Shown here: one piece after another, positions 32,508 through 43,485 of the stretch
Position numbering within the stretch: the first letter of the stretch is position 1
Layout: the number at the start of each line of letters is the position of its first letter
Source of the DNA: Melampsora larici-populina 98AG31
Taxonomy: Eukaryota > Basidiomycota > Pucciniomycetes > Pucciniales > Melampsoraceae
Reading direction: 5' to 3'
DNA length: 64,000 nucleotides
NCBI RefSeq assembly: GCF_000204055.1
Contig: NW_006768770.1
Coordinates: 2,173,692-2,237,691, forward strand
Notes under the pieces: model-generated
The model's database searches: none
The model's input: the letters and a program-made list of their open reading frames with translations, nothing else
Told to the model about the DNA's origin: nothing
Made by a program: the position numbers and the translations under genes

Positions 32508-35387
32508 TAGGGCTATGACCCGGCCCCGGAGCTTCAGGGCCGGCCCCGGGACCGGGCCAGATCCGGCCTCGGACCTGAGTTCTTTTTGAAAGCTACCGGG
32601 CAACCCCGGGCCAGCCCTGGGTCGGGCAAGCCCTTTTTGAGCGCGTTTGAGAGCTTGAAAGGTACGCTCAATAACATCAAATTCAATCAAATTCAACCAC
32701 CAAAAATTTCAGAATAAAACAAATGAGTGTAGAATAACAAAAACAAAACAAACAAATGAGTGTAGAGAAAAAAAAAGAAACCAAAACAGAAACAGACAAA
32801 TGAGTGTATAGAAAAAAAAGATAGAACATAAAACAGCAAATAGCAAACAAGGAGAAAGAAACATTGAGATTGATTTACTTAGATAACCCAATACCCCATG
32901 ACTTAAGACAAATCTGCGCCTCAAAATTTTGATTAGTCATACATGATCGATAGTCAGACATAACTCTGGAGCCAGCAGAAAAGATACGTTCTGAGGGGGC
33001 ACCGGATGCAGGAATGGCAAGCATATACATAGCCATCCTAGCAAGAACAGGCCAGTTTGATTGGTTCGTTTTCCAAAATACTAAGATATCAGTACGTTCA
33101 TCCACCAACGGGGCAAGAAGATACTCCTTCACTTCGTCCTCAATTTGAATGAATTTTCTTCGTTTGATAAAATGATGTGGTCTATCGTCATCGTCTTCAA
33201 GCACGGGTTCGGGTTCAACTATCTGGATATCTGGATCCTGAGTAGGTTTGAAGTGTCTTGCTTCATTGATAAAGTACTCGACAAGTTGATCTTTGTCGAA
33301 TCCAAGCTCTTCTAAAGTGAAAGCAGTGACAGCGTTTAGCTTACGGCGAGGGTCGAGAATTGGGGAACATATGTAAACTGGTTTCTTCAAAGCCAACGTC
33401 GAATATCGAACTAGTTTCTTGACCATAGGCAGAATAGCTGCCTTTAAGTTAGTACACTCGTATGTACTCCATGCCTATGTTTGGTAAATACAAATACATA
33501 TCAGTCATAAAGATAAAAGTGAGTAATTATGAGGAAGAACTTACTTTTTCAAGTTTTTCCACGAGCCATTGATAATCGGGCATTGCTCGTGAGAAGGTAG
33601 GATAATCATCACCCTCAATCTCCTTGATCACAATTGCAAGAGGACGAAGAAACTTGACTAAGTTTCCCACCAAGACCCATTCATCTTCGGTTAGGAGGTA
33701 AGGCTCTAATGATTCATTGATGTTACAATAGTATTGAAGGACTTTCTTCAATTCGAAGTATCGCTTGAGAGAGTAAAAGGTTGAAGACCACCGAGTGGAA
33801 ACCTTGTGGATGAGCCCAACTTTTCGAGGCTGAGAGGATGAGGAAATACATTGATCAAGTGCTTGCTTGAGCTGAGTGCTCAGTCGGACCCGTTTATGGA
33901 AACCACGAATTCGAGTAAGTATCGAGTGGACTTGAAGATGAGGTGTAGGTTCGATTAAAGAAAGGGTTCCATCTGGAAGATCAAGATCTTGAGTTAATTG
34001 AGGATCTAAAGCACTGAGAGGATCCGGGGGAGTCTTGGTGTCGAAAATCGAGACTCCAGCCTTAGCAACGAGGTTGATAACGTGGGCCACGCAGCCGTGG
34101 AGATTCTTCTCGGGATCAAAGTGAGGTATAAGAAGTTTGAGCTCTCGCCCCATGGTTAGATTGTTCGAAGCGTTGTCAGCTGTAATGCAATAGAGTTTGC
34201 TGCTGATAGAGAATTGATCTAAAGTGTTTTTAATTAGTGCAGCCATGTTTTTACCCGTATGAGCGCCATCGATTTCTTTTAAAGCTAAAACCACGGATTT
34301 CATAGAGAAATCATCAGTCATCCAGTGAGCTGTTATTCCGAGCATCGGTACGCTGCTGGGTGAGGTCCAAGAGTCACAGGTAATACTGATGTAATCTACT
34401 GAAGAAAGAAGGGAACTGAGGCGATTGTGAGCAAGACGGAACTGAGCAACGATGCCGTCGGTGATGGCAGTTTGTTTTGATAAGATAGGAGAGACAGCAG
34501 GGTTGATCCAGGCCAAAAGTTCACGGAATTCCGGGGCATCCACAACTGAGACAGCAAGCTCTCGATTCACGATCAGACGGATCACGGCATTGGTGAGGTT
34601 CTTCCGATTGAGTGTTCCTAGCTAAAAGACATAAGGTAGATGTAAGACAACAAGACACTATTAAATGAAAATAATATACATCACTTACGTTAGAACTCTT
34701 GCCAGTGGCAGAGAATGATGCAAGAGTTTGCTGTGAGGTATCAATTGGGGGTTTGATGTGGTGAGCACGAGAGAGGTGACGAATCATTGATTTCGTGCTT
34801 CCACTCTTATCGATCGCGAGCTCTTCTTGACATACTACAACAGGGGCTTCTGAATCGGGATTGCTGTTAACCTTGTCAGTGAATCCTTTGTTAGCACGGC
34901 ACACGTTCTTGACTGATTTGTCCTTGAACGTGACCGTCAAAAAATACTGCCACACCCAAGAGGTTTGGTTGGTGGCAGTATCTTCGGATTCGACCGCGCT
35001 GGCCACTGCTGAGATTGAGTCGGAAGGTGCGATAGAAGTGGTGCTAGAGGCGGTAGAATTAGACATCGCATTGGGATCGGTGAGGTCACGGCGAAGGCTT
35101 CGACGTAACATTGTGGTGGGTATTGGGGATTTGGAAGCTTGGGTACTTTAACAGTGGGGTATCCGGTGAAAGGGTTTACGGCAGAAGGGTAGAAAGGGTA
35201 TTGACATGCCCTTTTGCCTTTTCTGGGGTGGAAATTCTGTGGCGGCCCTGGCCCCGGGTGGCCCTTATACAGGGCTTTTGGCTCTATCATTAGGTTAGGG
35301 CTGAGGCCCCGAGCTTGGCCTCGACCTTGTCCAAAATACTCTCGGGCAGACTCGGCCGGGCAGGGCCAGGGCCGGGTAATAGCCCTA
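32508..35387 (-). mobile_element. hAT transposon copy C, structurally complete
   Basis: TIRs TAGGGCTATGACCCGG (32508) and, inverted, TAGGGCTATTACCCGG (to 35387). The perfect 8-bp duplication GTTATATC is found at 32500-32507 and 35388-35395. The ends are rich in GGCCCGG/CCGGGCC repeats, likely transposase-binding sites. One three-exon transposase on the minus strand has no stop or shift. At 2880 bp it has the compact form of an autonomous hAT. Confidence 0.95.
32875..35111 (-). CDS. hAT transposase, apparently intact
   Basis: complement(join(32875-33474, 33545-34621, 34689-35111)), 2100 nt, 699 residues; both introns (67 and 70 nt) are GT-AG and keep frame. A BED-type finger lies at residues about 50-110 (WVWQYFLTVTFKD, then TKSMIRHLSRAHH). 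Catalytic-core features are CDSWTS (D about residue 224), CITADNASNN (D about 290), HGCVAHVINLVAKAG and VSTRWSSTFYSLKR. The C-terminal dimerisation domain (residues about 632-690) reads FWKTNQSNWPVLARMA...PASGAPSERIFSAGS. It cuts and pastes DNA in the nucleus. The start could also be the Met at 35066 (MSNSTASS). The nearest alternative is a recently inactivated copy with a point change I cannot see. Confidence 0.92.
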
Positions 35388-35657
35388 GTTATATCACTTG
35401 TAAGTTATTACATGTTGTTTTCCTGAGGGCAACAGAAGGGTTGTGCAAATCACAAAGCTGCTTTGCTTGTGTGAGCAAGTGTCAAGAAGCTGAACAGCAA
35501 AGCATAGTGAGAACAGTCCTAAAATTGATTTTGGCATACTGTGATAATATTACAATTACAAAGGGAAGCAAAGAGCATAGTGGCAAAAAAGGATCTCTAA
35601 TCTTTGGCTTTTTATGGAAAGAATTGAAATCAATCAAAGGGTTAGATGATGCTACAT

Positions 35658-35942
35658 TCACGCTCACACCCAGCGGCCTTTTTGGGGCCCAGGGCGTGGC
35701 CAGGGCCATGGCCTAGCATGGTGTGGGTCAATGTGGCCTTCCATTCAAAGAACCTCAGATCTGCATTTTTGGTTGCCATTCCCTGCTTAAGACCATCTTT
35801 AGGGGGACTTTGACTGAATTGCATGCCCGTTGAAGGCCATGAAGGGGTCGGTGTGTGGGCCACGGTGTGGCCTAAGCCCTGGCCCTTGCCATGTGCCCCT
35901 TCAGGGCGTCTCATGGCTTTGTGGCACCGGGTGTGAGCGTGA
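35658..35942. mobile_element. 285-bp GC-rich MITE
   Basis: Ends TCACGCTCACACCC and inverted GGGTGTGAGCGTGA, with the 8-bp duplication TGCTACAT at 35650-35657 and 35943-35950. The interior is rich in GGCC (GGCCCAGGGCGTGGCC) and non-coding. The TSD length fits hAT-like mobilisation. Confidence 0.9.
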
Positions 35943-35950
35943 TGCTACAT

Positions 35951-38900
35951 CACAAGCTCACAATAAAGTATAACCTTGTTGGAAGTGGCTGATGAACCAT
36001 TGTTGACCTTGTTGATCTTGTCACAAACTGCATCCCAAAGTTTGATATAAAAGTGTTAAAGATATCTATAATGTTAGAGAGATGAGAGAACTATGCAAAA
36101 TCTACTTTGGAAGCTGTTGCCCTTGTACCCATGCTGACATTTTCCTCTTTGGGAACTTCCTTTTTAACTTCTTTTGATGCAGTGTTTGTGAGCTCACTAG
36201 CCTTGTCAGCAGCATACTTGAGTGCTTGCTTGATGGCAGGGCCTGGTACTGTAGACTGCTTGCCCCCTTCAAAAAGTTAGCACACAGGGTGAGTGTGTCA
36301 TGGATTTCTGGGTACCACATTGCCAGATATTGCATGAGGTCTTTAACCAGCACTGTTACCATGATTTTCACCATTTTGAGATATAGTATAGACAATGGAA
36401 TGGTGGGATTTCAATGAGGTTATTGATGAGGTAAAAATGATAATATAAATGAGGATTGTAAGTATACACAGGTCAATGTCACTAGGAGTCTGCCAAATAC
36501 TTGGACAGATGTGCACTTCCTGCACCAACCAAGTCTCAATTGGGATGTGTGATAATTTCCCAATGAAATCTGAACAGAATTGGAAGCTGTCACTTGGGCA
36601 AGTGAAGCTGCTCCAAGTCCTGGATTACACAACCCTTTGAGTATTCTGGTTTTCTTTGCTCAAGAAAATTCCTTATTGACACTCGGGTTATAGGAAGCAC
36701 AGTTCAGGGGTAAGTCAGTGTGGAACTGGTTAATTTTGATGGATCCAATAGTTTTCAAAATGTGAGACCATGATATACTATTACAGTCAGTCCCACAAAA
36801 ATCAACCCCCTTGTTCAAACTCCAGTTTCTTGTCTGAGAAAGTCAATGCTGGTGCTAAAGACATTCAAAACCTGTGAAGAGGCGTTTTACCACTGGTGCA
36901 GCTTGATGTAATCAGCTTTGTTGGTGGTAAAAAAATAATGCAAAAAATTTGACATTCTCTTGTACATAGTCTAATAACCTTGGGCAAGATGACCTGTCAA
37001 TTTACTGATAAGAATGGTGAAGTGTGTGACATAAAAGAGGTGTAAACAATGGCCAGAGAGTTGGGTTTGAACAGATCTCTTGGACATTTGGGTGGTATTT
37101 CTTTATTCAAAATATCATAATTGAGGCAGCATAAAAATGGATGAAACACCACAAAGAAACTAAAGACCAACCAAACAGATTAAGTGCTGACATGCTGATC
37201 TTTCAGCCAGCTATTCAACATTGAGAAATCCATATCCATGAGCTTCCCAAAAAGGTTGAATTTCAAGCTTGAGCCAGGGCCAAGTTCCAGGGATGTTCTC
37301 AGCCTTGTAAGACCCAGGTATTTTTTCACCCACCTCCAAGTCAGCACAGGAAATTGGCTGCATGGTCCCATGTATTCAAGGCAGCATCATGATATATGTG
37401 GAGTACCAATGTGCTATGTTCTTAAGGAATCATATATCCCAGATTTAAGGTGACAACAGTATAACACATATCAATGGTTGGAATTCTCTGGATATGATTA
37501 GCCACAATTCCAATAGTATCCCACAGGAACTTTTGTGTCTAAATTGTTTGATTCAAGATATTGTGTAGGAAGCTATGGGCACCTTCCACAGAAAGCTGAT
37601 AGGCTTCCAGGAGAAACTTTCATAGATATGTGAAGAAGTTATTATCTGTACCAAAAAGTGCCACCACAGTCATCCAAAATCTAACTCTTATGCTAATCAG
37701 GGCTGGTGTTTCAATTTAGCTCCTACCTGTTGAATGTAGACAACAGGTTGTTTTGAATCATGAATTATATATGCACTACGTTTCAACCTGTGCAATTGCA
37801 TAAATAGGGGGAAAACCCAGGCTATGCAATGTTGTGGGTTATTCAGAGTGAGGTAGATGCATTGGCAGGATAGGCCAAAATTCATAAAAATCTATTGCAT
37901 TTTACGTGTTATTGATTAGACCTGAGACTTACGGCTCAAGGCTTAGGCATCAGAATTCAATGCATCCTCATTGTGTATTCGGGCTGCAAGCAATGCAATC
38001 AATTAATTACCATCAAAGAAATGTTGTTTATATATAAAATATTGGACTATGTGTTATCATGTTTGACATAAATGTGCAATACCCTAGCTCACATCGAATC
38101 TGGGGAAGACCTGGAATATGAAGAATGGCTAATTATGTAATTAAACAGGTATGCAATTGCATTGGTTTGATTGTAACTATTTATTTCCTACATAGATCCC
38201 ATTGACCTTAACTTGATCAAATGTGGTGCAAGATCTGCTGAACTCTGGATGTGAAGCATTGTGTGAAGGAGCTCAAGATCCACTACAGGGACCAGAGTTT
38301 CAATGGAATTTCACAACACAAAGGATGTTTGCTGTGAAGAGTCAGCACAGGATAAGTTTGAAAGGATAGGAGTTTGACATGACTTTTTGAACATTTTGGC
38401 AAATGCCACATTTGAATGAAAGGCCTTTGATCATGCATCAGTTGAGACAAAGTTCAATACATCCCAATGCATAGGTTTCTGGTGTCTGCTCTGTTCAAAA
38501 CCCACCACCAAAAAGATACTTCTTTACTTTTCAGATTATTGTAGGGTAAATTCCAGACTTTGGGTAGCTGGAAAGTCTTGAACATTGAGTCATCAAAGAT
38601 AACAGGGAATTTCACTGCCATAGCTAGCAGCTCATCACCTCTGATGATATTCTGATGATATATTGCTGCACCATTTGAAACCTTGGCATTCTAAACTTGA
38701 AACAAACAAAATAAGTGCTTTCCAATTTTGTTGAAGCATCACACAGTTTTGAAAGAGATGGTATGATCCAATATCAACTTGGAAGGGTGGAAAACTGGAA
38801 AATATACCAAGCCTGAACTTTTTGCAGATATATTGAATTTGTATCAAATATAGGCAACTGATCTGGCACATTTAAAAGTTATTGAAAATGGTAATGTAAC

Positions 38901-40214
38901 GTTAATCTCAGGTCGCGGTATTGACATGAGTGAAGTTAATCTCTTGTGTTCAGAATTTATGTACTCTGGATAAACATTGGAGGGTGTTGTACCACAATTC
39001 CTGATCATCTCTAACACAACACCATTACCCAGAACCTGAAGTGAATTTTAAGTCCAGCTTTGCAAGGAGCTATTAGATACCATGGTGATTAGGATGTCAA
39101 GGTAAAAGGTTTCAAAAAGGTTTTCAAGACTTTGTTGACAAATCTCTTGAATCAAAAGAAGGAGATTAGTGACACACACATGTTAGAACACTTAAATACC
39201 TGTTTATATTGAACAGACAACAGTTTGGGCCATTTTGAGGGGCCATTCAGGGGCTTTTCTTGTCCTTGTCCACCACTTTCATCCAGGTGCCTCTTTCCAT
39301 GTTGACTGTGTATAGTGAGTGTTGTACACCAGCTGTAGTTAATTGAATATTGAAGTGATTATGGATTTGTGATGGTTGAAACATCAAATTGATACAATAT
39401 GTACAGGTTGAGTAAAGTCAGCTCATGGGGAAAAGGTATTGCTCCTGTATATGGCGGAGAAACCCCAGCCCTGGCGCATTGTGGAGCAGTCACTCTGCTA
39501 TGTGGTTGATCCCCCCAGAGTGTGGTGCACAGGCTCTGCTCTGTATAGAGGGGATATAGTAGTTCCAAAACTTCCTCTCAATGGGAAAAATGTGCAGAGC
39601 AGTTGCAGTATTGGTCTGGTGAGGGACTTAGGACTAATCAGCTGGGCCTGGTGGTTGCGCGGAACTCCTCAAATTTGGTTTTGGCATGGAGACTTATTCA
39701 AAAGCCTCAAGAAGTACCACTTCCTCTCAATCAAGCCCTTGAGATCATTTTAACTAGAGCTAGCTGTACCTAGTCCCATCACATCTATGTATCCAGATTT
39801 GTAAGTGCCTCTGAGCACCATGAACAAAAAATATGTTTTTGAAAGTTTGAATTTGATGTGCAGGCAATAAGGGTTTTATTTTTGAAATAAAACCAATCAA
39901 TTCTCATTCCTTGTCCAAAACTCTTTTAAAGCCAGTAAAAACAGTTTTAACTTGATTTAATATGTAAGTGCTCTTGATTTGTACTGAAAAGATCTTACTC
40001 AGTCCTGTTGCTATTGCAAGGGGTCAATGTTGGGTCAATGGACTTCTCTCAAAGACCAAAGTTGTTCATTTTGAACTTCTGAACAATTTGGTCTCCTCAG
40101 AAATAATGTAGTGTGTGACCTGCAGTAGGTACACAACTGTATAGGGGATAGACCCAAGCAGGGGTTTTTGGGTTCCTGCTCAACCACAAAAAGGGTATGA
40201 TTAGTTGCAAGTCT
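35951..40214. other. CpG-poor decayed repetitive DNA
   Basis: More than 4 kb without a supportable gene. Open frames are all short, with no recognisable content. CG dinucleotides are strikingly rare by eye, while TG and CA are common, as after deamination of methylated cytosine in old transposons. Confidence 0.55.
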
Positions 40215-41295
40215 ATGGTGGCTGTGGAGCACCAAATGAGTCAAAACCTACAGCCAAGAATGGCAGGTTGATTGCAAATTTGTAAAAAATTTAGCAGTGC
40301 AGCAGATAAACTGACTGTAACTGGTTTTGCCAGTTTCCTGTGAAATCTACTTAACCACACCTGATGTATGTGTTGGCCACAGAGTGGCTATGTCAAATCT
40401 TATTAACTGATGAGAAAAGGATATTCCAGATGAATGGTCACAATGACACATGACCTTCATTGGAGAATCATCTTCCTTTCATATTGCTTCATGCTTTTTG
40501 AAAGTGGAAACTCAAAAAAAATGAGTTTTGCACAGGAGAGAATCCTCAAAAAAGTCAATCAACCATTGTTGAAATGGCTGGAAAAATGTGAGACTCCCAT
40601 ATGAAACTCCCCCTGAAAGTCTGCTTGAGCCTATTCCAAGCCCAGGTCTGTTGCAAGTCCATCACCCCAGACCAAAAAATCCCTTCATCTCCCTTGATTC
40701 CATTCTTTCATCCATTTTTTTCCCTATTTGTTTGCAAATCGTCTATGTATAATATATTGGTCCTGATCTTCAGATCCTCATGTACCCTGTGAGTGATGTT
40801 TTTAGAAAACCAAACCTTTTAAAAAGAATGTGGTTGTTTAAGATGATGACATTGGAAAGCATCTTCATGAGTAATGTTGATAGATATTATAATGATCTTT
40901 CAAATATATACTTGTGACTTTCCCGGACCCTGCAATTTTATCTTGTAACCGTGATGCATTGATCATTAGATATGATGATTGTTTTTTAAGCAATTAGAGC
41001 AACTTTCTTTTTGACAGCAAACACCAAAAAGAAAATGCAATCTGTTTTTCAACAGCAATTGCTCAGAAGAAGAATCTTTGCACATTGCCAGTCCAATTAA
41101 TGACTACAGAGCAAGACTTTGTAGCTGATATAAAGAAACACTCGGTGGAATAGACACTGAGTGGACAGGGAGTGACAACGGGCAAAGTGTTGTTGGTCAG
41201 AATCAGGATAGGCTGAACAGGGCATTGAGGGCAAGATTCAGGTTGATTTTTTGCACTTTGGGGTTTTGACTCATTTGGCGCTCGGCGGCCACCAT
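40215..41295. mobile_element. Diverged copy of the 11145-11943 TIR element
   Basis: Ends ATGGTGGCTGTGGAGC and inverted GGCGGCCACCAT. The arms share CAAATGAGTCAAAACC, GAAACTCCCCC, CCAGACCAAAAAATCCC and GGGTTTTGACTCATTTGGCGCTC with copy 1. Length 1081 bp against 799 bp. The TSD is no longer clear, and CpG sites of copy 1 are mostly TG or CA here, so this is an older copy. Confidence 0.78.
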
Positions 41296-41796
41296 AACTA
41301 TCTAGGGCACCTATCTCACGAGGTTAAGAGAGCCCTGCAATAGAAGTGTTCATCTGGCAATTCAAACTTCATAAAAAGACAAACCTTCTTTGAGCTTAGT
41401 AATGGGTCAAGGATTGATGGGAACTGATCATTAGATCCTCTAATGTGTCTCTAAATGCTTAATGACTGAGAAGAAAGCAAAAAGTTTATTTGCTGAAATG
41501 AATGTAACAAGTGTAACGAAGAAACGTTTTTATAAATCCAATATCGTTTACCAAAGAAAGAAAGAAAGAAAAGAAAACAAAATTGAAATCAAATGTAAAA
41601 GTGGTAAAAGAAAAAAAAAAGGAAAAAAAAAGAACAAGGTTTGAAGAGAGAAATGAAAAAGAAAACATGAGGAAAGAAAAGAAGAAAGAAAAATAAAGGC
41701 GGGGGGGAAAGGAAATGATTTCATAATGAGTAGGTCATAATTCAAGTCGGTACTTCGTTAATGTGAAAAGGAAAAAAAATGTTATAGAAAGGATGA
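41296..41796. repeat. Purine-rich low-complexity spacer
   Basis: Contains an (A/G)n tract at about 41555-41710 (repeated AAAGA and AAAAAG units). It lies just 3' of the chitin deacetylase gene; no other feature seen. Confidence 0.6.
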
Positions 41797-43485
41797 TTAC
41801 AACAAAGTAATAAATAAGATCATCAAAGATGTAGATAAACCATACATCAAAGGTTTAACAGAAAGAATAGATGAGGAAGAAGGTTTATTAACATTTCCAG
41901 AGAAACCAGATGCATCAGTACCGTTTCTAAACACTTTAGGACTAGCTGTAGATGAATTAGTTGAGAATGGTCCGGTTGATACATTGGTGGTAGCTGTTTC
42001 TGCATAACCTTCTGAAAGTGGTTGACCAAGACAAGTGATGATTGGTTCTACTGTCAAGTTTCCAGCTGCTAAAGCTTGCGGTAGAACGTATTCTACTGCT
42101 AATGCAACACTTTGAGGATACAAATCATGGGCAAGAACTGTAAGATGAACAAGGTCTGCATTAGTACCGGAATCTCATGAAGGATTAAATAGGATAAGAC
42201 TATTTACCAATGAAACCACTGGTGAGCGAAGAAGCCGATGCAATGATATCTTGGAAGTTCTTGAGAACTTGAGCTGGTGTTACGATACCAGTGGAGATCT
42301 TCCAATCTATTGATAAAGTGGAGTAATCAGTGACTCATTCAAACAAACTTCAACTTCAACTCAAAAAGGGATGATTACCTTGAGTGTCAAAGGTCTTTCC
42401 AGCTGGGGATGTAGTCCAAATGATAGGTGTAAGGCCCATAGCCATAGCGATGTAACGAACTCGGTCATCAATATCTGAAGAGAGGGAAGCAAGGTGATGA
42501 TCTCTTCAGTTACTCCGGTAAAAACAGCTGTACAAACAAAATTGCTTACCACCGTAAGGAGGTCTCATCGTGTTGGGGGTGACGCCAATAGTGTCCTTGA
42601 TGACCTTTTTAGACCACCCTAGCTCTGCAACAATTTGCTCATTGGTCAAGGTAGTGAGGGCAGGATGAGACCAAGTGTGAACACTTATCCGACGAAAAAA
42701 GAAACCGCGATCAAAGTCAGTATCACTGATAAAAAAGATTTGATGAGAATGAAGACTAACGAGATTTGATTTCCAGCTTCGTATTCATATTGTAACATGG
42801 CAGGACGACTGAGAACACGTGATCCGACAACGAAGAAGGTTGTAGTAAGATTATGTTTAGCAAGATAATCAAGTAAGATAGGTGTATCAGGTGAAGGTCC
42901 GTCATCAAAACTAGCACCCCATGTAGCTTTGTTGGGGCAGACAGTGATATCCGTATCACGCGAACAACCACCACAAGTCCACCAACAATTCCCACCAGCT
43001 CCTGCTGATTTGACAGCAGCCGCATTAGATGTGTTACTACAGCCGTTCAGTCCAGTTGGTGCTGATGATGGAATTTTGGTCATATCGATCTGACTGAGCC
43101 ATTCCTTGACTTCTGGTGAATTGACGGAAGGAATCAAATCGAGTGGAGGATAACTAGCGATGTTAAGGATAGTTGATGGAAGGGCTGGAGCTCCAGGAAC
43201 GGGCGAAGCGCTACCAGGTGTGAAAGTAGCCGGTAAAGCTGTCATTGTTGAAGGAGCCATAGATTGAACGATTGGAGGAAAATTTCCAGTTTGTAAACTA
43301 CCAGCTCCAGCACCGGCACCAGCTGAGTTTGATGATTTGGCTTTTGATGTAGTAGTCGCATCACGAGACCAAAGGTTGTGAGTCGGATTATGAGATGAAG
43401 CAGCGGCGCTTGAAGCCACAGTCATGACTATGAGAGCCGATAGGACGGGTCGGTAACTTCCGACGTTTGAAGAAAAACCAGTCAT
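41797..43485 (-). CDS. Secreted, GPI-anchored chitin deacetylase (polysaccharide deacetylase)
   Basis: Removes acetyl groups from chitin to make chitosan in the cell wall; in plant pathogens this also hides hyphae from chitin receptors. complement(join(41797-42137, 42208-42306, 42379-42474, 42550-42683, 42761-43485)), 1395 nt, 464 residues, all introns 69-77 nt GT-AG and in phase. It has an N-terminal signal peptide (VLSALIVMTVASSAAAS), then a Ser/Ala/Pro-rich region. The NodB domain starts near residue 186 with the motif FDDGPSPDT (193-201). Further motifs are VHTWSHPALT (metal-binding His near 244 and 248), MRPPYGDIDDRVR, DTQDW and VLAHDL. A Ser/Thr-rich tail and hydrophobic end (LMYGLSTSLMILFITLL) indicate a GPI anchor. 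Start chosen at 43485, just before the signal peptide. Confidence 0.95.

Noticed and set aside
33527..34585. Reading the hAT C frames as separate genes
   Set aside because: Two GT-AG introns join them in phase into one transposase.
38896..38935. TAACGTTAATCTCA-like sequence resembling the hAT-like B end
   Set aside because: Too short and no matching partner end or TSD nearby.
39439..39753. 104-codon plus frame in the decayed region
   Set aside because: Isolated, not recognisable, surrounded by stops and CpG-poor repeat DNA.
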